64,000 nt of DNA from the NCBI RefSeq assembly GCF_017639205.1, contig NZ_CP071139.1, forward strand, positions 1,178,001 through 1,242,000, in the 5' to 3' direction. This DNA comes from Streptomyces nojiriensis. Lineage in GTDB: Bacteria; Actinomycetota; Actinomycetes; Streptomycetales; Streptomycetaceae. This document shows positions 15,828 to 25,105 of the stretch, piece by piece (the stretch's first letter is position 1; every line of letters starts with the position of its first letter). The position numbers were made by a program, and so were the translations under genes. Under the pieces are notes generated by a model. That model searched no databases and had not been told where the DNA came from. It saw only the letters and a program-made list of their open reading frames with translations.

Positions 15828-16370
15828 TCAGAACGCGGAGCTGCGGCGCAGGCGTTCGGCGGCTGCGTTGCGGACGCGGCGGGTGCGGGCGTCGGTGGCC
15901 AGCAGGGTCAGGGCCTCGTACGAGGTCAGCAGGCTGACGGCGGTGCGCTGGCACCAGTCGGAGGCGGCCGCTAGCTCCTCGGCGGACCAGGGCTCGCCGC
16001 GGGTGACGGCCTTGAGCAGGTTCCACTCCCGCAGCCGGCGCTCGGGGAAGGCCCGGCCGGCGAGGGCGGCGGCGATGGCCCGGGACCAGGCGGGGAACTC
16101 CTCGGCTGCAAGCAGTCGTACGGCTCGCCGGTCGAGGTGGGTGACCACCGCGCTCTCGGCCATCACCCGGTCGGGGTCGCGCAGCACCTCGGCGACGACC
16201 TCCGCCTCGGACTCCGCCCCCGGGCCCGGCGCCGCGGCAAGGGACTCCAGGTGGCGGGCGTAGCGCCAGTGCTCGCGGGGCGCGTCCGCATCGGGGCCGC
16301 TCATCGCGTCCCGCGCCGGTATGCCTGTGGCGGGTCGCTGCTGGTCGTTTCCACTCCGCATGGCACCCAT
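15828..16370 (-). CDS. Conserved hypothetical protein
   Basis: A 180-residue, mostly helical protein with several LA/RR-rich segments (RYARHLESLAAA, RAVRLLAAEEFPAWSRAIAAALAG, LREWNLLKAVTRGEPW, ARTRRVRNAAAERLRR). It resembles HEAT-like or ARM-like helical repeats in style, but no motif is clear and I give no function. GGAGGT 8 nt before the ATG at 16370 supports this start rather than the later in-frame ATGs. Its neighbours on the same strand are 78 nt downstream and 51 nt upstream, so it could share transcripts with them. Confidence 0.6.
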   Translation of the reverse strand: MGAMRSGNDQQRPATGIPARDAMSGPDADAPREHWRYARHLESLAAAPGPGAESEAEVVAEVLRDPDRVMAESAVVTHLDRRAVRLLAAEEFPAWSRAIAAALAGRAFPERRLREWNLLKAVTRGEPWSAEELAAASDWCQRTAVSLLTSYEALTLLATDARTRRVRNAAAERLRRSSAF

Positions 16371-16421
16371 TCCACACGACCTCCACGCGCGGCCGGCGGT
16401 CAGGGTGCCGTCAGGGCCTGT

Positions 16422-17069
16422 TCAGCGGTGCGGAGCCAGCATCAGGGCCTCCGCACCGACCGGTCGGTAGCCCGCGGCCTGGAAGGCCCGGATGCTGCGC
16501 GCGTTTCCGGTGGCCTGCTGGGACCAGACCGGCTGCCCGCCGGGGACGAGGTGGCGGGCGGCGCGGGCCAGTTCGCGGCCCAGTCCGCGGTGGCGCACGC
16601 CCTCGTCGACCTCGATCGCCGCCTCCCAGCGGCCCGCGACGCCGCGGCCGAGGACGAGCACTCCCCCGGCCGCCGACCAGACGCGTACGTCGTGACGGCG
16701 GCGCAGGGCCCTGCGGACGCGGGGGTGGTCGGGGTCGGTCGTCTCCACGAGTTCCAGTGCGGGTGCGCCGGGCAGCGGGCCGGCGACGGTGAGCAGGTCG
16801 ATCGTGTCGGTGCCGCGTCCCGTGCGGTCGAGGAGCGCGGCCAGGAACCGGGGGTTCATGGTGGCGGCCAGCGCATCGCAGTCGAGGGCGGCGAGGGTGG
16901 CGTGGACCCAGTCCGGGTCCTCGTCGGTGAAGACCACGGAGTGCGCGGTGAAGGCGATGACGCCCGCGTCGCGCCGGTGCTCCTGCGGGACCACGGTCGT
17001 GCGGCCGTCAGGTGGCGGGAACCGCCCCTCGGCCGCCGCGTCCAGGATCTCCGTCAGTGTCCGTCCCAT
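16422..17069 (-). CDS. GNAT family N-acetyltransferase
   Basis: A 215-residue protein. The acetyl-CoA-binding motif is in the C-terminal half: VDEGVRHRGLGRELARAARHL, followed by VWSQQATGNARSIRAFQAAGYRPVG, the usual GNAT end. The N-terminal half (residues 1-110) contains an HSVVFTDEDPDWVHATLAAL segment, as in actinobacterial two-part GNATs where the first half is degenerate. Substrate unknown. Its ATG lies 5 nt after the stop of the SDR gene, so the two are one operon. Confidence 0.8.
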   Translation of the reverse strand: MGRTLTEILDAAAEGRFPPPDGRTTVVPQEHRRDAGVIAFTAHSVVFTDEDPDWVHATLAALDCDALAATMNPRFLAALLDRTGRGTDTIDLLTVAGPLPGAPALELVETTDPDHPRVRRALRRRHDVRVWSAAGGVLVLGRGVAGRWEAAIEVDEGVRHRGLGRELARAARHLVPGGQPVWSQQATGNARSIRAFQAAGYRPVGAEALMLAPHR

Positions 17070-17074
17070 GACCG

Positions 17075-17809
17075 TCAGACCTGCTCGAAGTGGAAGGACT
17101 TGATGAAACAGTCGCGGGGCTGGCCGATCGCGAAGAAGATGCAGTCCACCAGCGACTGCGACGTGAGCGGGTCCTTGGCCGTGCGCGGCGCGCCCTCCCA
17201 GGACTCCGACAGCGGGTCGTGGTTGTCGAAGTCCGGTGGGTACAGGGAGATCACGCGGACGCCCTGGTCGCGCAGCCTGCGGGAGAGGATCTCGGTGAAA
17301 CCGGCCTGGGCGCTCTTGGCGGCGTAGAAGGCCGCATGGGCGTCGGACCGGTGGTGGCCGGCGTCCCCGCAACCGGAGACCATGGTGACGATGTCCGGCT
17401 TGGCCGACTTCAGGAGCAGCGGGAGGAAGGCCTTGGTGGCCAGGACGGTGCCGGTGGCGCCGGAGGCGAGGGTGTCGGTCACGTCCTCGTCGGAGGCGGA
17501 CAGCAGGTCCGTGCCGTGCTGGTAGCGGGAGCCGTTGTTGACGAGCACGTCCACGTGATCGGTGCGGGCGGCGACCGCGGCGGCGAACTCCCGTACGGAG
17601 GCGGGATCGGTGAGGTCGCAGGCGTAGGCGTGGACACGGTCCGCGTCGTGGCCCTGGGCGCGGATCTCCTCGCGGACGCGCTCGGCGGCTTCGAGCGTGC
17701 GGGCGGAGAGGTGGATTTCGGCGCCCCGGCTCGCGAAACGGAGGGCGAGGGTACGCCCGAAGTCGCGGCCGGCGGCGGTGATGACGACGCGGTGGTGCTC
17801 CAGTGCCAT
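17075..17809 (-). CDS. SDR-family oxidoreductase with altered catalytic motif
   Basis: A 244-residue Rossmann-fold protein. The nucleotide-binding motif is TAAGRDFG (11-18) instead of TGxxxGxG; NNG follows at 91-93; the catalytic serine is at about 145. The YxxxK position is FYAAK (161-165): the residue four before the lysine is Phe, and the tyrosine is one place off. Two departures from the family consensus suggest altered or lost redox activity, or a binding role. AGGAG seven nucleotides before the ATG supports the start. It is the first gene of the operon with the GNAT gene. Confidence 0.8.
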   Translation of the reverse strand: MALEHHRVVITAAGRDFGRTLALRFASRGAEIHLSARTLEAAERVREEIRAQGHDADRVHAYACDLTDPASVREFAAAVAARTDHVDVLVNNGSRYQHGTDLLSASDEDVTDTLASGATGTVLATKAFLPLLLKSAKPDIVTMVSGCGDAGHHRSDAHAAFYAAKSAQAGFTEILSRRLRDQGVRVISLYPPDFDNHDPLSESWEGAPRTAKDPLTSQSLVDCIFFAIGQPRDCFIKSFHFEQV

Positions 17810-17830
17810 GTCTGCGCTCCTGATTCGTGG

Positions 17831-17836
17831 TCTATA
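17831..17836 (-). promoter_or_regulatory. Candidate -10 element for the SDR gene
   Basis: TATAGA (minus strand) about 21 nt upstream of the SDR start codon fits a Streptomyces -10. It lies in an A/T-richer patch (GATCATGTGTATAG). No good -35 can be assigned. Confidence 0.35.
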
Positions 17837-17947
17837 CACATGATCTCAGGTGCGGTGCGGGGCGGTGCGGGGTGGTCGGACCGGGGGACCGGGGCGCGGA
17901 GGGCACGGCCGCGGACGCGGACGCGTACCGGCTCTCCGCGCCCTGCC

Positions 17948-18451
17948 TCAGGCCTCGCCCGCCTCCTGCTCCGCCTCCGGCAGCGGAGCCCCGGTTTCCA
18001 GCAGGGTCTTGAGGCTGGACGCGAGCATCGGCCAGGCCCGTCCGCACATGCCGATCAGGGTGCCGCCGGGTTCGAAGTCCTCGTGCAGGATGGTCAGCCG
18101 TGCGAGGGTGTCGCCGACGGGCTCGATCTCGTACGTGACCTTCGTACGGCGCTCCTTCGCCAGTTCGGCCCGCAGCTCCTCGCCGATCCCGACCGAGGCC
18201 GCCCACTGCGGGGTGAAGGTGTGCCAGGTGTAGGAGAGCAGGCGGTCCGGGACGCAGCCGAGGACCACCTGTTCGGGGTCGCTGGTACGGGCCCCCCGCT
18301 CGACCCAGTCCATCGGCGAGCCCACCGCCCAGTCGGTCTCGAAGCTCAGGCCCCAGTACCGGCGGGTGAAGGCGGGCTCGGTGAGGGCCTGCCAGACCCT
18401 GGCGGGATCGGCCTGGATGTACAGGGTGTAGGTGATCGCGCTGTCGCTCAT
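17948..18451 (-). CDS. SRPBCC (AHSA1-type) domain protein
   Basis: A 167-residue protein with the AHSA1/START-like fold that binds hydrophobic ligands. The family pattern is visible: ITYTLYIQADPARVWQALTEPAFTRRYWG at the N-terminus, then LLSYTWHTFTPQW, the strand TKVTYEIEPVGDTLARLTILHEDFE and the final helix GRAWPMLASSLKTLLETG. In streptomycetes such genes usually sit beside an ArsR regulator; none is adjacent here. The 120 nt between it and the SDR gene hold only the SDR promoter. The ATG at 18451 has a weak ribosome binding site. Confidence 0.85.
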   Translation of the reverse strand: MSDSAITYTLYIQADPARVWQALTEPAFTRRYWGLSFETDWAVGSPMDWVERGARTSDPEQVVLGCVPDRLLSYTWHTFTPQWAASVGIGEELRAELAKERRTKVTYEIEPVGDTLARLTILHEDFEPGGTLIGMCGRAWPMLASSLKTLLETGAPLPEAEQEAGEA

Positions 18452-18515
18452 GGCCCCATGCTGCGGGACCGCGGACCGCGGACGCCGGATTTCCCGATCA
18501 TGGCGGTGGCCGCGG

Positions 18516-19124
18516 TCACTCCACGTGGAAGGCGAGCCCGCACAGCCCGAGGCCGGCCCGCGCCGCCGCCCGCCAGGCACGGAGCGGGCCGTCCAGGACG
18601 CTTTCGCGGGGCTCGGAATCCAGCCAGATCTGCCGCTGCGCCCGCGCCCGCTCCTCCGGGCCGAATCCGAGAGCCCGCTCCACCGCGGGCAGCGCCCCGC
18701 GCACCTCGGCGGCGGTCAGCACGAAGTTCCCGCACCAGCCGGGCAGCAGGGCCGCGCGTTCGGGGCCGATGGCGTGGAACAGGGCGCTGACCGGGTACGC
18801 CTTGCTGTGCACCGACACGAACATGAGCTCCTGGTCCGGCTGCCGGTCCCAGATCTCGTCCACGAACGGGAACGTGCACAGGTCGTCGACGTGGCGGCCG
18901 GGGCGGGTCAGGTCCTGGAAGGAGCGGATCGCCTCGTCCTCGGCCGGGGTGCCGGTCCACCAGGTGCGGTGGTCGGGGAGCGGCGCACGCTGCCAGGCCG
19001 CCCAGCGGCGGCGGGCCCGCGGGCAGGTGCGGTCGGCCTCCACGGCCGCCGCGGTCCGCTGCGCGAGGTCCGCGATCACGGAGTCCTCGTGGCAGCTGAT
19101 CGACCAGGCGCTGGTGAATCCCAT
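18516..19124 (-). CDS. Hypothetical protein
   Basis: A 202-residue soluble protein starting MGFTSAWSISCHEDSVIADL. Features include tryptophan-rich runs (RRWAAWQRAPLP, RTWWTGTPAEDEAIRSF), an FPFVDEIWDRQPDQELMFVSVHSKAYPVSALFHAIGPERA segment and a helical C-terminal part. The composition and conservation style look genuine, but I recognise no family. It lies 55 nt after the Nudix gene on the same strand, so probably in one transcript. An alternative in-frame ATG 11 codons upstream (19154-19156) cannot be excluded; neither has a clear ribosome binding site. Confidence 0.55.
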   Translation of the reverse strand: MGFTSAWSISCHEDSVIADLAQRTAAAVEADRTCPRARRRWAAWQRAPLPDHRTWWTGTPAEDEAIRSFQDLTRPGRHVDDLCTFPFVDEIWDRQPDQELMFVSVHSKAYPVSALFHAIGPERAALLPGWCGNFVLTAAEVRGALPAVERALGFGPEERARAQRQIWLDSEPRESVLDGPLRAWRAAARAGLGLCGLAFHVE

Positions 19125-19179
19125 GCCGCCGACGGTAGGAGGCGCCACTGACATCGCCGCGGCCGGCGTCACCGGCACC

Positions 19180-20217
19180 TCACCGGCGGGCGCCCTCACC
19201 GGGGAGTTCCGTGGGCGGGGTGCGGACGGGCGCGGGAAGGCCGAAACGGGCGCGGGCGGCGTGGACCGCGGCGAGCTCGTCGTCGCCCGCCCGCCCCCAG
19301 TCGCTGAGTTCGCGTACCTGTTCGGGGGTGGCCAGCAGGTGCGCGAACTCCGGGTCCGCGCCCGCCGGGAGGACGGTGGGGCCGGTGAGCCGGGCCGTGG
19401 TGCGGGCGTGGACGCCCTGCTCGCCGTGCCGGTAGCCGAGCGGGACGGCGTCCTCGGTGGATCCGGCCGTCGGGGGCGGCAGGTGCGCGGCGCCGGTGGC
19501 CCGGGAGACCAGCAGCAGGACCCGGCCGTCCGGGGCGAACAGCCAGGCCGACCGGTCCCGTACGGGCAGCCGCTCCGGGACCGGGCCCGGGTGCCAGGCA
19601 CCGTGCTGCGGGACCCGCCGGGTGCGCAGGACCCCGAGCCGGTCGAGGGCGGTCGGCGCGGTGGGACGGCCGTCCTCCAGCAGGGCGGCGCCGGAGCCGT
19701 TGACGCGGGCACGCAGGGCGGACAGGGCGCGGCGGGCGTCGCCGGGGTCCATCAGGGCGGGCAGGTCGGCCGGTTCGGCGAAGTGGATGCCGGTGATCTC
19801 CTGGGCCGGGAGGCGGACGGCACCGATCCGGTCGGGGGTCCAGGTGCCGCCGTCGTAGACGTGCAGGATCTCCCCGGGGAAGCCCATCTCGGGCGGGAAG
19901 CCGGGGGTGTCGGCCGGAATCCAGTCCACGGCGAGGCCGCGCGGGTAGCGGCCGTCGACGCCGAGTTCCTCGCGCAGCTCGCGGGCGGCCGCCGCGGACG
20001 GCGCCTCGCCGGCGTCCACAGCCCCGCCGGGGAGCAGCCGGTCGGTGCGGTAGTCGACGCTCTGGACGAGGATCCGGCCGCAAATGTCGGTGACGAGGAC
20101 GACGGCCGCGGTCCACACGGCGGCCCGGGAGGCCCCGTACTCCGCCGGGGTCATCCAGGTACCCGTCCGCTCCCGCTCGTGTTCGTCGATCGCGCCCTGG
20201 TCGGTCAGCTGCGGCAT
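19180..20217 (-). CDS. Nudix hydrolase with a second Nudix-like half
   Basis: The 345-residue protein has an N-terminal Nudix fold with a complete box at 65-87 (G, five residues, E, seven residues, REL-R-EELG), so it should hydrolyse a nucleoside-diphosphate-linked substrate. From about residue 215 a second domain starts with SAWLFAPDGRVLLLVSRATG, which has the strand pattern of a Nudix fold but no Nudix box. It is likely a degenerate repeat. Substrate cannot be predicted. The ATG at 20217 starts the conserved N-terminus. The divergent DUF418-like gene lies 240 nt away. Confidence 0.82.
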   Translation of the reverse strand: MPQLTDQGAIDEHERERTGTWMTPAEYGASRAAVWTAAVVLVTDICGRILVQSVDYRTDRLLPGGAVDAGEAPSAAAARELREELGVDGRYPRGLAVDWIPADTPGFPPEMGFPGEILHVYDGGTWTPDRIGAVRLPAQEITGIHFAEPADLPALMDPGDARRALSALRARVNGSGAALLEDGRPTAPTALDRLGVLRTRRVPQHGAWHPGPVPERLPVRDRSAWLFAPDGRVLLLVSRATGAAHLPPPTAGSTEDAVPLGYRHGEQGVHARTTARLTGPTVLPAGADPEFAHLLATPEQVRELSDWGRAGDDELAAVHAARARFGLPAPVRTPPTELPGEGARR

Positions 20218-20456
20218 CGGACTCCGTTCACCGTGGGTGGACCTGCCGGCCTGTGCAACAGCGGGCACGGCTCCCGGGTTACGGCGACCCGCCCGCCCTC
20301 CCCGACACCCCACGTCTTTGCCACCCCTATACCTCCTTATTACTTGGTTATGTACTCCCTGGTACGTTCCAGATGCGGACCGGCAGCGTAAAAGCCGCCG
20401 GTCCGACCAGTCTTCACGCACCGACCGGACCTCACGGACCCAGGAGAGACCCACCC

Positions 20457-21728
20457 ATGCGACGCGCCTCCCCCACGCGCACCGGCAGCGGCCCGAGGGG
20501 CGCGGAGGAGACGGCCCCGGCCGGGAGGTCCGCGGGGTCCGGGGCGTCCGGCGGCCGCCTGGCCGGGATCGACGCCGTCCGGGGACTGGCCGTCCTCGGC
20601 ATGTTCGCCGTGCACGTCGGCCCCGGCCCGGTGCCGGAGGGCGCCGGTTATCTCCTCGTCGCGGCCGACGGGCGCGCCCCGGCCCTCTTCACCCTGCTCG
20701 CCGGCTTCTCCCTGGTCCTCGCCCAGCGCGGGCCCGACCCGGCACGGCGCCCGCAGGGCTGGGCGCGCCGCTGGCGCCCCCTGCTGATCCGCTGCACGCT
20801 GCTGGCCGTACTCGGTGTGTGGCTGGCCTCGTTGTGGCCCGGAATCCTGGTCATCCTGGCCTTCTTCGCCGTGTACTTCCTGGCGGCCGAGCCCTTCACC
20901 CGGCTGTCCACCCCGGTGCTCACCGCCGTGGCGGCGGTCTCGGTGGTGGCGGGCCCGCTGCTGTCGTTCCTGCTGGGCCCGGTGTTCGGCTACGGGGCGT
21001 CGGGGCGCGGGCTGGTCCCGGAGGCCGCCGATCTGGCCAGTTGGTCCGGGCTGGGCACGGTGCTGCTCGAGCTGCTGCTCACGGGGGCGTATCCGCTGGC
21101 CACCTACTTCCCGTACGTGCTGGCCGGGATGGCGCTCGCCCGGCTCTGCGACGTGCGGGAGCGGTCGGTGGCCCGGCGCATGGCGGTGTGGGGCACGGTG
21201 GCCGCCTTCGCCGGATACGGCTCCGCGTGGCTCGCGAGCCATGTGTTCGGCGCCCGGCAGCGGCTCTTGGAGGCGATCGCCGTCCACCATCCCGAGGCCC
21301 TGTCCGCGGCCGATCCCGTACGGGAGGTGCTGCAGGGTCAGTACGGCGCCGTGCCCAGCACCTCCTGGGACTGGCTGCTGGTGGCCGATCCCTACAGCCA
21401 GACCCCCCTGGAGACCCTGGGCAACGCGGGGGTGGGCTGCGCCCTCATCGGCCTGTGCGCGCTCGCCGCGCGGCACGGGGTGGGCGCGCGCCTGCTGCGG
21501 CCGCTCACGGTGCTCGGGGCGATGGCGCTGAGCGCGTACGTCGTCCACGCGCTGGTACTGGCGGGCCCGGCGCACGGCGCCGCGTCCTGGTCCGCCTGGC
21601 TGGCCTTCAGCGGCGCGGCCCTGGCGCTGACCTGGGCCTGGCAGCTGGTCTGGGCCGACAGCCCGCTGCGCCGCGGCCCGGTGGAACACGTGCTCCGGCT
21701 GGCCACCTCGGGGCGTGGCCGGGCCTGA
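20457..21728 (+). CDS. DUF418/heparan-acetyltransferase-like membrane protein
   Basis: A 423-residue membrane protein with about ten helices. It begins with the acyltransferase-type motif GGRLAGIDAVRGLAVLGMFAVHV, seen in the DUF1624/DUF418 and heparan-alpha-glucosaminide acetyltransferase-like group, then helices such as LLAVLGVWLASLWPGILVILAFFAVYFLAAEP. The C-terminal half includes WDWLLVADPYSQTPLETLGNAGVGCALIGLCALA, the conserved end of DUF418. Such proteins may transfer acyl groups across the membrane, but the acceptor is unknown. AGGAGA precedes the ATG at 20457. Upstream is an A/T-rich stretch (20328-20360) with candidate promoter sequence. Confidence 0.8.
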   Translation: MRRASPTRTGSGPRGAEETAPAGRSAGSGASGGRLAGIDAVRGLAVLGMFAVHVGPGPVPEGAGYLLVAADGRAPALFTLLAGFSLVLAQRGPDPARRPQGWARRWRPLLIRCTLLAVLGVWLASLWPGILVILAFFAVYFLAAEPFTRLSTPVLTAVAAVSVVAGPLLSFLLGPVFGYGASGRGLVPEAADLASWSGLGTVLLELLLTGAYPLATYFPYVLAGMALARLCDVRERSVARRMAVWGTVAAFAGYGSAWLASHVFGARQRLLEAIAVHHPEALSAADPVREVLQGQYGAVPSTSWDWLLVADPYSQTPLETLGNAGVGCALIGLCALAARHGVGARLLRPLTVLGAMALSAYVVHALVLAGPAHGAASWSAWLAFSGAALALTWAWQLVWADSPLRRGPVEHVLRLATSGRGRA

Positions 21729-21796
21729 GCGCGCACCGTCACCCGTCCGTGTGATGGGGTTCGGCCGGCGCGGCGCCGGTACGGCAGGGTGAGCGG

Positions 21797-22279
21797 ATGC
21801 AGCTGCGTCCCGCCCTGCCCCTGACCCTCGCCTCGCTCGTGCTGGCCACCGGGTGTGTGACGGTGCGTCTCGCCGCTCCGCCGGACGCGCCGCGGTCGGC
21901 GGCACCCGCGGCCGCCCGTACGCAGGCCGCGCAACCGACGCCCCTCGCCCTGCCGTTGAGCCCGCTCCCGACGTCCCCCGAACCCGCCACGCCCGCTCCG
22001 CCCGTGGTCCCGGAGGCCGGGCCGCGGCCGGTACTGGCACCGGCGCCGGTACCGGCCGCGGCCGAGCGGCCGCGTCGCCCGCGCCGGGCCGACGCGAAGC
22101 CCCCGCGCCCCCGGCGGCCCGCCGAGCAGGTGAAGCCCGCGGCCCCGGCGAAGCCCCGCAAGCGGCCGCCCGCGGTGGCCGAGCCCGGGCCGGCGCCGCG
22201 GCATCCGTACGGCATGGCCTCCCTGTGCGAGGCGGCCAAGGGCACCGTGCATCCCTCCATCGTCGCCCTCTGCCACTGA
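21797..22279 (+). CDS. Pro/Ala-rich lipoprotein with C-terminal Cys-pair motif (paralog 1)
   Basis: A 160-residue secreted lipoprotein. The lipobox LVLATGC puts the acylated cysteine at position 20. A Pro/Ala/Arg-rich linker follows (about residues 25-135). The last 25 residues hold the only other conserved part: LCEAAKGTVHPSIVALC, a short domain with two cysteines 17 apart. The same layout, with Cys20, the same N-terminal MQLR and the same end motif, occurs at 35604-36062. The region before the ATG also matches in both copies. Function unknown; the linker could span peptidoglycan. Confidence 0.75.
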   Translation: MQLRPALPLTLASLVLATGCVTVRLAAPPDAPRSAAPAAARTQAAQPTPLALPLSPLPTSPEPATPAPPVVPEAGPRPVLAPAPVPAAAERPRRPRRADAKPPRPRRPAEQVKPAAPAKPRKRPPAVAEPGPAPRHPYGMASLCEAAKGTVHPSIVALCH

Positions 22280-22487
22280 GGTCGTCACAGGAGGGTCCGC
22301 GCTCCATGTCCAGGTCCGAAATGGGCATCGAACTTGGTTGCGAACCTGGGCATTCGTCGGACATGAGCGTGGCTCCGGCTTGATCCTGTTGCTCCGACCC
22401 GGGGATGCGGCCATGTGGTCGAGGACGCGCAGGCGAGTGTGCTGCGACGCTCGGGCAAGAGGGACTGGGGGTGGCGCTGATGCGCCG
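22280..22487. other. Non-coding stretch before the unknown helical protein gene
   Basis: About 208 nt with lower G+C (for example AAATGGGCATCGAACTTGG) and poor third-position bias in all frames. I see no gene. It may be the site of an old deletion or insertion between the lipoprotein gene and the next one. Confidence 0.3.
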
Positions 22488-23411
<924 letters not shown>

Positions 23412-23485
23412 GCTCGGGTCATGTGCGGGCGGGCCCCGGGGATACCCTCGGAGCCGCGGAACGGACGACACGGGGAGCCAAGAGG

Positions 23486-25018
23486 ATGTACGAGGCGGGG
23501 CCGTCGGCGGTGGATGCCGTGCGGGCGCTGAAGGAGCTGGCGCGGGAGCGGCCGGACGAGCTGGAGCTGTTCGAAGGGTTCACGGACGCGGAGCTGGACG
23601 GCTGGGCCGTGGCGGTGCCCGAGGAGGTGCGGGGGGTTCTGCGGGAGATCGGCGGCTTGGAGACCGAGGACCACGAGTACCGTTTCGGGCCGCGCGGCCG
23701 CGAGGTGTTCGCGGACGGCTGCTGGACCCTGGGAGAGACGGACTTCGGCGAGGGCTCGCTGATCGTGGGGGTCGGAGCCGCCGGCTGGGGGCCCGTCGTG
23801 GCCGTCAACCCGTGGGGGGCCGACCCCGATGTCACCGTCGAGGCACCGGACTTCACCGCATGGCTCGCCGGGTTCGCCGAACGGTTCGCGGACGGCGAGG
23901 CGGACCGGCCGCGGGGAAGGTTCTCCGTGTCGGCCATCTCCACCGTCGAACTCGCCGAGGGAGCCGAGCAAGGCGAGTCCGGTGAGCACAGTGAGGGGTG
24001 CGACCGCGAGCTCGCCGCGCTCGTCGGGCGCGGCGACCCGCTCACCGATCTCGTCGACCTGCACGGCCTGCCGGGCTATCCGTGCGCCGTGGACTGGGAA
24101 CCGTACTTCTCCACCTTCCACGAGACGGCCGACACCGGGAGCAGCGAGGTCCAGTTCCAGATCGTCGGTGAGGGCCGGGCCCTCCTGCTGCGCAGCGTGG
24201 TCAGCGGGGACTTCCTCGGCCGGGCCGTGCGCCGCCACCGCGTGCCGGCCGATGCCGCCCGGCGTGCGGTGGCCGAGCTGCGGGAACTGGCCGCCGGCTG
24301 CCCCGGCCTCGTCGTGCTCGACGCGGGCTGCGCCGACTCCGTCATGGACGGCTGGGCGGTCCCCGTCCCCGAGGAGGTCCGGACCGTGCTCCGGGAGATC
24401 GGCGGGGTGGCGATCGCGGGGCTTCCGGCGCTGCGGCTGCTGCCCGGGGCGCCCGAGCACGCGGTGGATCCCGAACTGCACCACATGCTGGGCGGTGACG
24501 GTTCGTACTGGCCGCTCGCCCGGATCGGCCACGGGCACGGCCACGCCCTGGCGCAGATCCGCATCGACCCGGCGACCGGCCGGTGGGGGTACGTCGTGTC
24601 CGTGCCCGGCGACGGCGAGAGCCTGCGGGAGTACCCGGAGCTGGCCCTGCTCGCCGAGTCCCTGCCGGACCTGCTGCTGACCTTCGCACGGCTGGCCCGG
24701 CGGGCCGCGGCGGGCCCCGACTTCGCCGCGCGGATGGCCCGCGACACCCGGTGGCTGTTCCCCAACACCGGGGAGCCGTGGCCGCGTCCCGCCCCGGTCT
24801 GCGAGTGGGCCGGTTCGGCGGACCCGCTGCTCGCGGCGGCCACCGAGCTGCCGGACGGGACGCACGCCGCCGACCTGCGGGCCGTACCGATCCCGAGCGA
24901 CCTGTGCTTCTACCGGGCGGCCGGCTGGCCGTACGCGGCCCGGCTGGAGCGACTGCACTTCGCGGCGGCCGGCCAACTGGCCGCCGCCGTGCCGGTACCG
25001 GTATCGGTGCCGGGCTGA
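23486..25018 (+). CDS. Tandem SUKH (SMI1/KNR4-like) domain protein
   Basis: A 510-residue protein with two SMI1/KNR4-type (SUKH) units. The first covers about 20-160, with LFEGFTDAELDGWAVAVPEEVRGVLREIGGLE; the second about 280-440, with LDAGCADSVMDGWAVPVPEEVRTVLREIGGVA. The two signature stretches are nearly identical, so one arose from the other. SUKH proteins are known immunity proteins of polymorphic toxin systems and also scaffolds; here a double copy sits with no recognised toxin, next to the unknown protein gene at 22488. GGGGAG upstream of the ATG at 23486 supports the start. Confidence 0.8.
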   Translation: MYEAGPSAVDAVRALKELARERPDELELFEGFTDAELDGWAVAVPEEVRGVLREIGGLETEDHEYRFGPRGREVFADGCWTLGETDFGEGSLIVGVGAAGWGPVVAVNPWGADPDVTVEAPDFTAWLAGFAERFADGEADRPRGRFSVSAISTVELAEGAEQGESGEHSEGCDRELAALVGRGDPLTDLVDLHGLPGYPCAVDWEPYFSTFHETADTGSSEVQFQIVGEGRALLLRSVVSGDFLGRAVRRHRVPADAARRAVAELRELAAGCPGLVVLDAGCADSVMDGWAVPVPEEVRTVLREIGGVAIAGLPALRLLPGAPEHAVDPELHHMLGGDGSYWPLARIGHGHGHALAQIRIDPATGRWGYVVSVPGDGESLREYPELALLAESLPDLLLTFARLARRAAAGPDFAARMARDTRWLFPNTGEPWPRPAPVCEWAGSADPLLAAATELPDGTHAADLRAVPIPSDLCFYRAAGWPYAARLERLHFAAAGQLAAAVPVPVSVPG

Positions 25019-25105
25019 CAGCCGCGCGGACGGTCTTATTGGGTGGATGCGTCCGGTCGGGTTACCTACAGTGACGAGGCACCCGATGTCGAGCAGGAGC
25101 GGACC

